NCBI GenBank assembly: GCA_002105175.1
Contig: MCGE01000021.1
Location: 496,001-560,000, forward strand
Direction of reading: 5' to 3'
DNA: 64,000 nucleotides
From: Absidia repens
Lineage: Eukaryota; Mucoromycota; Mucoromycetes; Mucorales; Cunninghamellaceae
Under the pieces are notes generated by a model. It was not told the origin of the DNA. It searched no databases and saw nothing but the letters and a program-made list of their open reading frames with translations. Shown one piece after another: positions 23,506-35,210 of the stretch (position 1 is its first letter; each line of letters begins with the position of its first letter). The position numbers and the translations under genes are program-made.

Positions 23506-24251
23506 CATGCAGATCTTCTTTTGCATAATGCGTAAAGGCTTACTTTTATTCGTTTCGTATTCTTCAAATACTGATGGCCGTTCAATCCTCACTACCACTC
23601 CTGCTTGGTCTCTGAATTGTCTGCTTCCCACCATATTTGTTGTCCCGCAGCTTGAAACAAGCGCTTTCACTTTCTTATCACGATAAGAACATGCCAACAG
23701 AGTGCATCCATTGGATATATCTACGGATGTAAGTGATAGGCTACTGCCGTATTCAGGATCAAGACTGGTAACCAGATCAGTTTCTGGCATGCCACGAGGC
23801 CAATACCGTCTCTTGCAAACCTGCATAATGGTATACAGTCCCAATGAGTACATCTTTGTCGTCATTTCGGGGGAACCAACCAAGAGTCAGCAATCAGAGT
23901 TCGACCAGTTTGGAACCAAGGTTCTGACAATCGTTTCACCGTTGCAACCAAATTTCTGTCGGTATCATCATACTTCTTCTTGAATTTGTCCGAACGAAAT
24001 CCAATTGAAGAATACAACACGTATCCGCATCAGCAAGTGCTTTGTATTCTTGGCCTATAGGGTGTGGCTTTCTTGGAACATGTTTAAGACTAGGCATAAA
24101 TCTCCCCAACCATTGACACATGGACTCGTCAATGCAGAGATACTTTCCAGGTTCCATACTTTCAGCCAGGTTCAAATTGAATGCTTCGAGAAATGACCGA
24201 GTTTGATAAAGCGGATCACCAGATTGTCTAATGTAAAATACATTTGATATT

Positions 24252-24315
<64 letters not shown>

Positions 24316-25370
24316 GCACCATCGGGAATCGTGAACACATGCATTTCAATTATTTCTTTATATCTTCGATAAGTCATATATTGAGCGAAGTCCACAGATA
24401 GGAATGAATCGATGTCAGCCATACGCCAATACGCTTTTACATCTTCGTTTTGCCAAATCATCATATGTAGCATGAGACCAATCCATGTCAGGTACTCCAG
24501 CCAGGTCAGGTCTTGCCAGTTGGGTATCACACTGCGTGCATGATCATTAATGCAAGGTATAACAATGTTTTGAATATGTTGCACAGGCAAAAATCGTAAA
24601 AAATAGTCGTAAGGCGATGCATATTCTGCGTCAATCAAGTGGATCTTGGCTCGTCTAGTCCACCCACGTCCACTTCTGTCATCCACGTATACCGGTCGTC
24701 GGCGCCAAGTTGTACCATCATTGGATAGCTCATCGTCTTGGTTACGATCTACAGGATCATTTCTATCTTCTTCTTGCTCTGCGTCGTCCAGCATACTGTC
24801 GTCTTCGGTATGGAAGTCTCCAATGTCCGCTTGGTTAATTTCAGCTTCTTCGGGAGTGGTTTCAGCTTCTTCGGACGCTGTTCCGTCTTCGACAGGACCA
24901 ACGTACTTGATACTGTTGCCAAGAAGTGTATAAACCTTGTCTGGAAGCACATCCAGCACGACTTTGTAGACAACTTTTTGCTCATCATTAGTAGATCGCG
25001 CGATCGTACGACCGTCAAACGACAACCGAGGACTGTTGAAATCGTACAGGCCTGTAAGGCGTTCAGGGGCGTCGGTTTTACGCAAAAAGCGAGCGGAAAC
25101 TTTGACCTTACTGTTGGCATTGAGGTGTCTACTGATTCTGGGCATTTTCTTTTTTTTCGGAGATGGCGTTGAGTTGATGAGGATGTAGATCTGTAAAGAA
25201 CAAAGCTATTTGAAAACGGAAAAAACGGTATTATTCTACACGTTACAGCCATTGTCATACATTATGGTCAAAGAATTTCAGCCAATAAAAGTGTTTCAAA
25301 AATCGATTTTTATTAGCGGACATTTGTGTCCGATCGGACACAAATGTCCGATTCATATACCACTTGTTAA
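22694..25370. mobile_element. Complete piggyBac-type transposon with TTAA target duplications
   Basis: 2677 bases including the duplicated TTAA at each end (22694-22697 and 25367-25370). Inside these lie perfect 15-base terminal inverted repeats, CAAGTGGTATATGAA at 22698-22712 and its complement at 25352-25366. Four copies of a 16-base palindromic motif CGGACA-N4-TGTCCG sit near the ends: 22718-22733, 22902-22917, 25317-25332 and 25335-25350. A piggyBac transposase is encoded on the minus strand between them. TTAA duplication and this coding content define the superfamily. Sharp ends suggest a recent insertion. Confidence 0.95.
23000..25145 (-). pseudogene. piggyBac transposase (DDE_Tnp_1_7), two one-base frameshifts
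   Basis: Three exons on the minus strand: 25145-24313, 24227-23544 and about 23459-23000; introns GT-AG, each filled with a long A or T run (57 bases at 24254-24310, 41 bases at 23460-23500). The N-terminal half is acidic, followed by the transposase core: LTWLEYLTWIGLMLHMMI, KYLCIDESMCQWLGRFMPSL (first catalytic Asp), KPHPIGQEYKALADADTCCI, LIADSW (second Asp), and VDIANNRRDN near the third. The C terminus has the usual zinc-binding cysteine cluster (RRKCSTCSTKTEFACICTTD). Two breaks occur in exon 2, at about 23980 (FVRT then FKKKYDDT in another frame) and about 23875 (ADSW then GSPEMTTK); each is repaired in principle by one extra base in a short homopolymer. Either the copy is dead or the assembly has indels. 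Confidence 0.88.
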
Positions 25371-25839
25371 TTAATGAAAACCATGATTCACTTTTTTTTT
25401 TAAATGAAAAAAAGATGAAGGATGTGATTAGCTGGGAAAAAAAAAAAGTGCAGAGTATGAGTACATAGGGGAATTGCGATCTTATACATTAGAATACACA
25501 TACACATACCCCATTCGGTTTTGCATGCACATTCAGTAAGAAAATGAATCAGTACTGAGGATGTGTTTATTATTTCTGACTTGGTCACTGTCATGCTTCT
25601 TTTTTCTTTTTTTTGGTACCTGAATTCCTTTTGGGTCTTGAAACTTTTCAAATGCCGCCATTTGTTAATACCAGGTCTGGGAACCGAGGTATCGATTTAT
25701 TAAAGGGGACACCGTCATATCTTTGGAGGATTGTTCTATGTGGGTCGCTTTTATCATGTGGACGTCGAAAGAAAAGAAAAAAAAGAAGAAAACGTACAAT
25801 AGTGATATCAATGGAAAACGAAATTACATCATTATTTTT

Positions 25840-26470
25840 GGGGAAGATCGTTATTCTGAAACCCTGTCATTTTGGATCTAGGATCTTGGGATCACCATTA
25901 GTTAACTTCTTTTATTCGTCATTAGCTTAGTTTTGCCTTAGTTCGTCCCTAGTTTGTATCTACATCTGAATAACAATATGTCTTCTTGATATGCTTCAAT
26001 CAAAAAGTGTCCCAATAGTGTCACTCGTGTCTTGTGCCTTTGATCCGACTTTTTACCATTACCTTCCTGTAGATTAGAATTGGCAACTGTTTTACTTCAA
26101 TAAATAATATCCGTTTAGTATTTCTCATTCCGTATACTGTATATTAGATTTACTTTTTAACAAATGTGCCCTTAGATTAGTGTTGAAAATTTACCAGATT
26201 TCTCGTTAGTTCTTTTTCATGTTTTCCGCATTGGATCCCTTGATACAATGAACCCCACTCCTTTAGTTTAGTATTTACTCCACATGCTTCGATAAACTAT
26301 TCCCTATTTATCAACCATGCTCTAACCCATCTGAAAATGAGAAATATCACAATTGCAGTTGTTTTGCAGAATGCCCTACCAAGCACCTACTTTCTAACTT
26401 TGTGGTATAAGCAATGCCTGCTCCCCTTTTTGGTGCCACAGCAATTGGTCGGTGTTCCTAATTTTCTTGA
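25840..26470 (+). repeat. Dispersed repeat R, copy 3
   Basis: Starts in the family core (CCTGTCATTTTGGATCTAGG), continues with TTAGCTTAGTTTTG, GTTTGTATCTACATCTGAAT and ends with ACTTCAATAAATAATAT and a further degraded tail. Plus orientation; lies about 470 bases beyond the piggyBac element. Confidence 0.65.
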
Positions 26471-27064
26471 TATGACAGCTTATTCACTTTTAATAAAGAC
26501 GAAGTATAAATAAATTGACATGGTGGCAAAATAAAATTGGGATGGGTTAAAAAGTAATTTGGGATTCATAGTGGGAAAATATTTTGGGACAAAGAATAAA
26601 ATTGAGACACTGACATAATAAAATCGAGATCGCGCAGGGATAATATTGAGACAATTGAGAATAACGAGAAAAAAAATAGTTGATTAGCTTTTATTCTATA
26701 AAATGTTGATTTTCTTTTTTAAAACTTACTCGAGGAATAAATGTAATTTGTTATACAGTATTTGATACCGATAATGGGAGAGATAAAGGGGAGGGAGGGA
26801 GGAGAGGCACATGCTGCTGTGGATGGAACGTAGAAACATGCCACCCCGCTTCAAAAACAATATAGCACTAATCTAAGACCATCGCAACCTCATGAAGATA
26901 CGATGATGAAAAGAAAAATTAAAATGATAGTAAAAAGGGATGGAAAAGAAACAAAACTTCATATAGCTTTGATTGATTTATTTAATTTTTATTGGAAACC
27001 GACACACAGGAAAGAAAGGCGGGAGGGGAGAACAAAGACTGTGACGTCGAGAACGACAATAAAC
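26471..27064. other. AT-rich intergenic region
   Basis: No gene seen. Contains a loose internal array of sequences like AAATTGGGAT / AAATTGAGAC around 26520-26660. Confidence 0.5.
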
Positions 27065-27295
27065 TTAACACCTCCATCCATCATCACACCCTCCTAATTC
27101 ATAACTAGGACAGGGCCTATAGCCACACTTCACGTCGTGAGAGTTACCCACCTTTGAGCATTCTTGTCCAATGGCAGTACCTTTAGTACATCTTCCGCAG
27201 CAGTTGTTATCGAAGAGTCCACAACATGTACCAGCACTAACATTGTTAATGAGACAGACCATCATGGCAAGCGCTAAAAGAAATTTGAATAGCAT
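27065..27295 (-). CDS. Small secreted protein with ten cysteines
   Basis: ORF of 76 residues from the ATG at 27295. Residues 1-21 (MLFKFLLALAMMVCLINNVS) are a clear signal peptide. The 55-residue mature part has ten cysteines, including two CC pairs (TCCGLFDNNCCGRC) and an end reading GGCDDGWRC. This density is typical of disulfide-knotted extracellular peptides. The frame is open further upstream, but the extra residues are Phe-rich leader translation and would bury the signal peptide, so 27295 is preferred. The CC/C-X2-C spacing recalls knottin or defensin-like peptides without matching a pattern I can name. Upstream intergenic DNA contains two tandem repeats. Confidence 0.65.
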   Translation of the reverse strand: MLFKFLLALAMMVCLINNVSAGTCCGLFDNNCCGRCTKGTAIGQECSKVGNSHDVKCGYRPCPSYELGGCDDGWRC

Positions 27296-27440
27296 GTTTT
27301 TCAATAAAAGTTGTATAGATGTCTGAAAAAGTATATGGAAAAAAAGAAATCGCAACAAAAAAACGAACCTTTTTATGAAAAAAAAAAAACAAAAAAAAGA
27401 CAGCAATTTCCGTGCCATGGCCCACCTATATTATACATAA

Positions 27441-27737
27441 GTTATAATCTGAGATGGTCAGGTCAACGCGGCTTAGATTGAGCATGATATGATATGATCC
27501 ACTTTTTTTTTTTTTTTTTTACCAATATGTATGTAGTATGGCTTGTAGATGAAAACAAAAAGGTTCACGAAGAACAATACATATCTTTATTATAATCTGA
27601 GAATCTGAGATGTTCAGGTCTGCATGGCTTAGGTTGAGCATGATATGATATGATACACTGACTTCTCTTTAATTTTTATCAATACATATGTATGTAGTAT
27701 GGCTTGTGCATGAAAACAAAAAGGTTCACGAACAATA
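27441..27737. repeat. Tandem duplication, about 150-base unit
   Basis: Two copies (about 27441-27580 and 27589-27737) sharing TTATAATCTGAGA, TTGAGCATGATATGATATGA, TATGTATGTAGTATGGCTTG and GAAAACAAAAAGGTTCACGA. They differ by a T18 run present only in the first copy. Confidence 0.85.
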
Positions 27738-27870
27738 AGTGCAGTATCAATACCTGGAACTCCCCAGTCTAAATGGAAATACCACTCCCACCCTTTCAAT
27801 GCTTCTCAAAATGAAAAATGATTATATGATTGTACACACATGTATCAACGTCAACATGTTGGGTAAAATG

Positions 27871-28040
27871 ATGAAATATTCTATCCTTTATTCTATTCGA
27901 AACTTTCCAGAAAATAGTCGCGCTGTCATCCTGAATGATACGACATATGATACTGGGTAGCTGACGAAATATTCAATCATTTGTTCTATCCGAAACTTTG
28001 CAGAAAATAGACGCGCTGTCATCCTAAATGATAGGACCTT
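27871..28040. repeat. Tandem duplication, about 93-base unit
   Basis: Two copies sharing GAAATATTC, TTGTTCTAT-like, CGAAACTTT, AGAAAATAG and CGCGCTGTCATCCT. Located before the broken gene at 28288. Confidence 0.8.
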
Positions 28041-28287
28041 AAGCAGTATATCAACTTCTAATTGAGACATTGTCTTTCCTTTTTGGGGACAATGAGAGTA
28101 AATCATTTGGATAGTGGCAGATTTATTTTGGGGCAACTGCACCACCCCCTCCAAAAAAAAAAGAGAGAGAGACAGAGAGATACATAAGAAGACAAGCCAA
28201 CATGCAGCAATAACAAAAACAATGAATGTGAGAGTATTATTATCATATAATATGTACTGATCTGTGTGTGGTTTAATCCATTTGCAG

Positions 28288-29108
28288 TACCATGATGAAC
28301 TTTATAATGAGATACTCATTTCCCCAGCTCATGATGGTATTACCGAGGATGATGAGGCTCTGACCAAGGCGAAAGGCACCATTATGTTGATAGTAATGCA
28401 GCACCGTCCAAAAAAGATCGAAGGTCGACAAAAATGATAGACAAAGTGAATGATCTTGTTGTCGGAATTACCTTGTCTGCCTTTTATTTAAAAGAGGCAC
28501 TTATGATTACTATTATTAGGATGATGTGAAATAAAACAAACACAAATACATGCATAGTCGCCTCTTTTCTGGTACATAGAACATTTGGAGAGTGTACTGC
28601 ATAACATTGACAAAAAAAGACACAATCATGTAGCTATTTTTATTTTCTTTTTATGTCATTATTTATGACTTGATGTTAATCCTTTTGTTTTCATAGATAT
28701 TAAAAATAGTAGCATTATCATTCCTGTAATAAGTATATTCCAACGATTCAAAGGTCCAGTATTCATAGCATACTATCCAATCAAACTCACATTGTTTATA
28801 TACCTATATTTTTCACCAAGGTCTGGTGGCATGTCATTTACGTCACATTGATGCAAACAAACGGCATCAATAGAAACGTACTGATCGAGTTGAAGAGAAT
28901 TATATAACAATTTTTTTTATAACGACTCGCATACTTTCGAAGGGTTAGTCTCTACTATCCTCTTTCTGTTTCACATAATAGCCCTTGGGCGCCAACTGAA
29001 GGTAATACAGGTGCCACAAATTATGACTATATGATGGAGCGTGATAGCAGACGAGTATCTATTGCCAACGTTCAAAGTCAAAAGTTGTATGACTTGTCTG
29101 TGACATAA
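28288..29108 (+). pseudogene. Broken, unrecognised multi-exon gene
   Basis: Two coding-looking blocks on the plus strand. The first follows a good acceptor (TTTGCAG) and reads YHDELYNEILISPAHDGITE then DDEALTKAKG, where it must change frame to continue as YVDSNAAPSKKDRRSTKMI and DKVNDLVVGITLS. The second, about 28982-29108, reads APTEGNTGATNYDYMMERDS, RRVSIANVQSQKLYDLSVT, stop. Codon composition is protein-like (few stops, charged/hydrophobic alternation) in an otherwise stop-rich region. No start, signal or known motif was found, and the first block has one frame change. I read it as a decayed or indel-damaged gene. Confidence 0.4.
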
Positions 29109-29350
29109 AGTCTAACTGCGCTCCAGACTATATCCGATGGACAAATACACATCAACTTCAATTGAGAAGTAGATGACTGCAAATAAAAAAATAAAAGGTG
29201 TCCCATTCATGTCGAGAAACAACGGTTTATTGAGTTGATGCATCAGCGCATGGAATGGAAAAAAAAATAATGCATGTCAGCGATATGACGAGTTGTATTT
29301 CATACAATCTTTAGTATGTGTGGTGAAATAGAGGATGGAGCATCGAACAA

Positions 29351-29387
<37 letters not shown>

Positions 29388-29468
29388 AGTCAAAATTATA
29401 TTTTATTATAATATCAAAAACAAACGAAGAGGAAAGGCCACGGGGCACGGAGGAGCGATCTACATTTG

Positions 29469-29838
29469 CTATTTCGGAATGCAAACGAACGACTTGGCAG
29501 TGTTATAGTCAATATGGATAGGGGGTTGTAATCTTGTCATTCGAGCTTTTGGTCCAACACTTTTCCTTTGCAATCTCCGAATTCATATTGGGCACAAATC
29601 ACAGGTACAGGCGAAGCTCCCTTAATGGCGGGGATAATGAATAAGACCCTTGGCGGGAGCTTGATATGACACGGCAGCGGGAATACACTCGCTGGTCATA
29701 AATTTCTCCGCCATAGTTCCATCCGTAGTGGCTGGGTCGTAGCGATAGACATTGTAAACAATTATCACCCGCTCGTCCTGGGCTAAGATGATGACGACGG
29801 TAATATAGAAAAAAAAAAAAAAAAAAAAAAAAGATCAT
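29469..29838 (-). pseudogene. Broken member of the 4-Cys secreted family
   Basis: Three reading-frame pieces on the minus strand together reproduce the family of 744-1094 and 55110-55439. A hydrophobic leader after a T24 run (FYITVVIILA) is followed by QDERVIIVYN, then MTSEC, PVICAQYEFGDCKGK (the same C-X7-C with Tyr at position 3) and the ending SFVCIPK. To stay in frame it needs changes at the T24 run, at a CCCC run (about 29630) and near AAAGTG (about 29555). The first inter-cysteine gap is longer (about 29 residues) than in the intact members (21). Either a decayed paralogue or a gene damaged by assembly indels in homopolymers. Confidence 0.5.
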
Positions 29839-30907
29839 CGATTTAGGTACGGACATTGGCATCATCATGAGAAGTCAGGAAGGGATAGGTGGAGTGAGAG
29901 AGAAGATAAGTTGGTTTTGTCAAAAAGAGAGGAATCTTTTGTGATAAGATGACCTTAGGCTCGCTATTTCTCATTATGATTACTACTATTACAATTATTG
30001 TTATTGTTTCTGTATAATCAAAGGAACAACAACAACAACAACAAAAAGGGGGTCCGGGGGGGAGGGCGGAGAGCATATGGTTGATCCGTCGCCCCCTTTT
30101 TTTTCTTACATGCGAATGCAGTCACAAAGACAAGACTAATGGGAGAATGGCCAATACTAATCTGAAGAGACAATTGCGAAATGGGGAACTAATTTACACG
30201 ACATTAGAGAGACTAATAGGTTATTTTTCATTAAAACAAGTAAAAATAGGAATATTTTATTCAGATGTGTACACAAACTATGGACAAACTAAACACTAAA
30301 CTAAGCTAATGAAGGCTCCAAAAAGCCAATGGATGGTGGTTCCAGATCCTAGATTCAAAATGAAAAGGTTTCCTCATGCATCTTGTAATCCCTGTTCTGA
30401 ACCCCTCTCTAAACTATTCCTGACGCTAATCTAATACTACCATAACCTTCAGGAGCCACAATGGTGAGGAAAAAGATGAAGGAAAAAGGAAAATGAGAGG
30501 CGGAAAAAAAAGTGGGAAAGATAGACAACAATGCAGACGGGGTTTGAATTGTTTTCTTTGCCCTCCCATAAGCGATTTTGGGTGTATACAAAAAAAGGAA
30601 ATCACTTATCTTACAATACTTTTTTGGGACCTGTCTACCTATCTCTGCTTCAAGTAATTTCCAATAAAAAATATAAATTGCCAAAACAAGGACCTGCTCT
30701 GATTTTGCAAGATTGTCTATTCTGGCCACTTGACCACCTGACCGCATTTTATATAATATTCCTCCCACCAATTTTACCAAGATGATATTTAACCTCCCCT
30801 TGCGAAATAAATAGAAAACGCATATCACATAATGAAAGTTAAAAACAGGTTTTTTATTAAAAAGTTATCTATATCATATATCCTATATCTGTATATAAGT
30901 ATACATA
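29839..30907. other. Intergenic region containing repeat R copy 4
   Basis: Apart from the repeat at 30140-30480 this stretch shows an AAC microsatellite (about 30027-30045), G-rich tract (30046-30070) and AT-rich sequence; open frames at 30409-30828 overlap the repeat and are not supported. Confidence 0.5.
30140..30480 (-). repeat. Dispersed repeat R, copy 4
   Basis: Reverse complement contains CCTTTTCATTTTGAATCTAG, TTAGCTTAGTTTAGTGTTTA, GTTTGTCCATAGTTTGTG and a TTTTAATGAAAA/AATAAAA 3' part. Same order of blocks as the other R copies. Confidence 0.65.
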
Positions 30908-31300
30908 TCAAGTGCGTATATTACTATTTCTCCATCCGTAGTCGTAACAGATGTAAGGTGTATGTGAACAGCGGAAGTTCAAATTACCTTGGCCATGCAT
31001 GCCAACGGTGCGATCATTAGCTTTGTTACAGCAGAAGTTCCATCGATCACCAATCCTAGCACCCGTGCAAACAGAGTTATGGAAAGCACAAACACCAAGA
31101 GATCTCATGGCAGTGATTGTTGTTAACGTGACTGCGCCCTTGCCAGCTTCAAGAATCATGTCACCACAGGTATGCGTTCCGTTATCCGAGTTAATTTCGA
31201 AGGCAACCCATGCGTTTTTTTCGCAGCTACTGTCTGCCAAGACCAATTGAATGGTAGCAAAGAGAAAGATCGATAAGGTAATGGTGAGATTTCTAACCAT
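30908..31300 (-). CDS. Secreted protein with eight cysteines
   Basis: Single-exon ORF of 130 residues from the ATG at 31300. Residues 1-22 (LTITLSIFLFATIQLVLA) are a signal peptide. The mature protein has eight cysteines (SSC, HTC, GVC, SVC, FCC, FRC, YIC), glycine-rich loops and an aromatic C terminus (YICYDYGWRNSNIRT). The arrangement VCAFHNSVC resembles the middle of the 4-Cys family but its spacing (X6) differs, so I do not place it there. Possibly an extracellular binding protein or effector. The frame upstream of 31300 is open but codes for A/T-rich leader only. Confidence 0.7.
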   Translation of the reverse strand: MVRNLTITLSIFLFATIQLVLADSSCEKNAWVAFEINSDNGTHTCGDMILEAGKGAVTLTTITAMRSLGVCAFHNSVCTGARIGDRWNFCCNKANDRTVGMHGQGNLNFRCSHTPYICYDYGWRNSNIRT

Positions 31301-33167
31301 TTTTTGTTTTATAAAAAAGGAGATGATGATAGCGCTGGCAATGATATGAATGCACAAAATAAAAAATAAAAAATTAAAAAAAGGTTTATATACAAAACAG
31401 CTTCAGGACTGCCGCTCCAGTCATAGCATCGTCGACATATCCACTGCAAACTTCTCTCCCTCCGTCTAATTTTTATGTTTGCCCCTTACTCGCTTCTATT
31501 ATTCCGTTATTCTCTCCCTTTTATGCAACCAAGTTGAACAATCGCTGGTTATTCTATGATCGTTTAATTCTTATTTTGTTCTTCCATCATCAATTTCTTG
31601 TAAAAAACGGTGGGTTTAGGGTTACTATTTGTTTTAAAATTCGAAGATTTAGAATAGAAAATCTATTTCTGTCAAGATCATTGACATAATGAGGTATAAT
31701 ATAAATCTATATATATACGTTATTTCTTTGAGGGAAAATGATGGTATTCACGTCACTCACACCCCTCAATTTATTTATTTTTTGTGAGGGGCTCTTATTT
31801 ATTTACCATGCACTGTACCGTACTGTACGTACAAGAGGGGTTGAGGGGCATGGATTTTCCACCTTCTTCGCCCCTTTTTCATAAAATAAAATAAAATAAA
31901 GAAAGAGACTCTGTTATGACTACGGTACATTCTCACAGAATATCTTTTTTCCTATGAGTTGTCTCTGCGAGCACGGCACACATTGGTGACAATCATTTGT
32001 TAAATGGCACGAAAACAAAGAATAAGATTGTTTTTCATCTTTTTCATTACAATGAAACATGCCATCTCCTTGTATACGCTTCCTTTATGGTCGATAAAGT
32101 GCCTGCAATCAATCACCAGTAGTTGAAATGATACTATTGTATTAATTTCACTTACGTACCAGAGGAATAGACCTATGTCACCAACATAAATAATTAATAT
32201 CAAAAACAATATTAGTTATATTAGCAATAGTTCTATTCCTCCAGTACTGAGCGATAGTAAGGTGTATACTAAGTTGCCAAATATGATATCTAAGATTCAT
32301 CATCGCTAACGATATGAATGATAGTTATGAATGATAGTTCAAGCATTGAAAACAAATCGTAAATCATAATACAAATCAAACAAATGTAATAAATGATAAA
32401 TAGACGTTGTTATGTATGAATAATTTTTCCTTGTAATTTATCCTCCAACGGTATGATATCGCGACATTGCTGAACTCTTCCATGCCTTTTCCTTCTCCTT
32501 CTTCTGCTGGTGACGTTTAAATGCAACATTATTTCGAGATTTTCGGCGACCCTTTCAATATTGATAAGAACAGTGTAAAATGGGTTTGGCTGCAGCTACA
32601 TCTCATGTTATTTGAGAGGTGACTCATAAATCAAAAAAAAAAAAAAAAAAAGGCAAAAGGACGCAATTTCACATGCCATGTTCGTTTTTCCTTTTATGAG
32701 ATACTGTCATACCTCGTATGAGATGTTCCGCTTAAATGCCTGTGTTGGTACAAAAAAAAATTGTGTAAAGAAGAATAAAAGTGAGTTGCATTTTCTCACA
32801 CGTTCATGGGCGTCGGAGGGTTGTCGAGGAGGTTGGAAGGTATAGATTTCAAAATGTACGTCATCGAACGTAACAGCAACACATTTTTCCTTCTCTTTTC
32901 GATATTGTTGACTATAATGACAAGAGAAGATTTTATAAAAAACTGAAAAGGATATTACTTTATACAGTGCAGATGTTGTTCATTTGATTTTGTCATTTCT
33001 GAAAACAGTGTCTCTGTCGAGGTTTTTCTTCGTTCCTGATTTTTTTGTGTACTGCATAGAACATTATTGAAAGCCCGACAAAGCTTAGGATATTCTGAAA
33101 CATGTCCCTTTTTGTTTTTTCTTTCTTCGTCTCACTTCATTTTGGAACATAACCTCTACAAAAAGCA
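31301..33167. other. Long AT-rich intergenic region
   Basis: No complete gene recognised in 1.9 kb. It holds short homopolymers, an A18-type run near 32633-32651, and one coding-looking fragment at 32438-32552. Confidence 0.5.
32438..32552 (-). pseudogene. Possible C-terminal exon fragment
   Basis: On the minus strand, after a possible acceptor (TTGAAAG), an open frame reads GRRKSRNNVAFKRHQQKKEK, then EKAWKSSAMSRYHTVGG, stop. The strongly basic, protein-like composition stands out from the AT-rich surroundings. No upstream exon was found. It may be a relic or a terminal exon of a missed gene. Confidence 0.25.
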
Positions 33168-34805
33168 ATGGATATAATAATAAAATCAGGTTGCGACGGC
33201 CAACCTGATGCTCATTCAACATCTTCATCTTCCGATCCCGTGGACAAAGGAATGGGTAATAGTCAGTACAGTTCCTGTGTAAGAAGGAGAAGCAACGAGA
33301 AGCGATCAAGTAAATATTGGTATACCCATGTTTAACACTATTTTTTGTTTGTATTTTTAACAATTAGAATCAAAGAACTAAGGCCACCGAATCCGGCCCT
33401 TACGATAATGAGCACGTACCATCACACCTTACACGTAAAAAACAAAAACAATATTATAATGATAGTAACTCACTAGTTAAAAGCGTGCTCTGACTTTATA
33501 TTAATTTTTATAATAGGCGGCCATACAAAACAACTGAAGCTCAACGATGAGGAAATTATTCAACATGAAAACGGTACCATTCAAGTGGAAGAACCTGATG
33601 ACCCAGCTATTATCACAGCGCGTCCGCCTCGACAACAACTTGCGAATGAAATTGTGACAAAAATTATCAACTACGTAATTGAACCATCACAACGTCATGC
33701 ATACCGAGATGATAACCGCCAGACCGAACAGCAACATGATCTTTATACATGCGCCTTGATCAACAAACAATTTTATGTTCTAGTCAATCCGATGTTATGG
33801 CGAGAACCAGTACTACTGAATATCGAACCACACTCACAGATACAACGCCTACTTGACTGTTTAGCTGACACACAACTACAACAACAACAATCCCTAGGAC
33901 GATATGTCAAAAAACTACGTTTACAAAATACTTTTTGCACCGACACTGAACTTTTGCTTTTGATGACGCACGTCCGCCATTTGGAAACCCTTTCGATAGA
34001 AAATGTGACATATACATACGATGCCCCACCCATTACCAACACCAGTCTACAACACCTTCCACGTTATTGTTCCTCTCATCTCACCTGTCTCAAGCTATTC
34101 AACATCCGCCTTCCGGAAGCAACCATCCACGCCCTAGGCCAGCAATGCCACCAACTGACCGAACTCACTCTGCATTCCTCCGCAGGTCTACTATGGGACA
34201 ACAACATGCTCTCTCCTGCTCTTTCCCTTTGTCTTTTGGATGTCCTCAGTTTTTCGTATGATATACTCATGGGCCACTTGCCTCCAAAAATGGTAACACA
34301 TATCATCACAAGATTACAAGGGTTGACACATTTGATCCATTCTTATTTTGAGCCTTCTTCTTCAAGTCTCATCATGACATTAGCCAATGACAACGATAAC
34401 GCCACCACCACCATCACCAAGACAAGAAAAAAGGTATTTTGGCCACACTTGAAAAAACTCCACCTAGATCGTTGTCATGCCATTGACGACGCTACCTTTA
34501 TTTGCTTTATCAAAACACATCCTCATCTTCAATCCATTCATTTATCACATGCAGTATTGACGGATGAAAGTCTGGATGCAGCGGCCGTGCTGCTTTGTGA
34601 TCAACTTCACACGTTGTTCTTGATCGGCATCAAGGGCATTTCCTCGGATGGCGTCCGCCGGCTGATTCAACATTGTCAAGGTTTGATGCTAGCTTCTGTT
34701 CAATCGTGTGATCAAATTGTGGCAAGTGACTTTCTGGGGCCGGATGGACATGCTTTGCGTTTAGATGGAAACGATATTGTCAGGATACACCATGCTCAAG
34801 GATAA
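33168..34805 (+). CDS. F-box and leucine-rich-repeat protein
   Basis: Three exons: 33168-33278, 33368-33434, 33517-34805; 488 residues, phases agree. Residues 1-80 are a polar leader. An F-box-like segment follows (QLANEIVTKIINYVIE, YTCALINKQFYVLVNPMLW). The rest contains leucine-rich repeats of the AMN1/FBXL kind (HLTCLKLFNIRLPEATIHAL, HLKKLHLDRCHAIDDATFIC, LQSIHLSHAVLTDESLDAA). Such proteins normally act as substrate receptors in SCF ubiquitin ligases, the F-box binding Skp1 and the repeats binding the target. F-box/LRR proteins are a large family in Mucoromycota. It is the only clear intracellular, non-transposon gene in the right two-thirds of the window and has coding density and codon use like the left block. 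Confidence 0.82.
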
Positions 34806-35175
34806 GGAATTAGAAATATGGATAATGGTTTAGCAAATCAAATCGATACTACCGCTGGGATGCCTTAGTTTAGTTTAATTTAGTAGTGTATTATTATTAT
34901 TATTATTATTATACTTTCCATCTCATTTCATGCAATAAAAAAAAATTGTATTGTTTTTTATTTTTTAGCTTTTGACTTTTTGTAAAGATGATTGCATCTC
35001 CCCGAGAGATTACTTTGTATTTTTCCAAAGGGTGGTGACGGTAGGACACTCCGTTATTATAAATGGCTGTTACGTGTCTATGGCTGATGTCTCATCTAGA
35101 ATAATACAAAATAAAATAAAATAGAACGCGCTAATTTGGAGGCTTGGTCGTTGTGAAGTATTTGAAGGATCAAAG

Positions 35176-35210
<35 letters not shown>

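Noticed and set aside
30908..31300. Membership of the eight-cysteine protein in the 4-Cys family
   Set aside because: The similar-looking VCAFHNSVC has X6 not X7, and the other cysteine distances do not fit.
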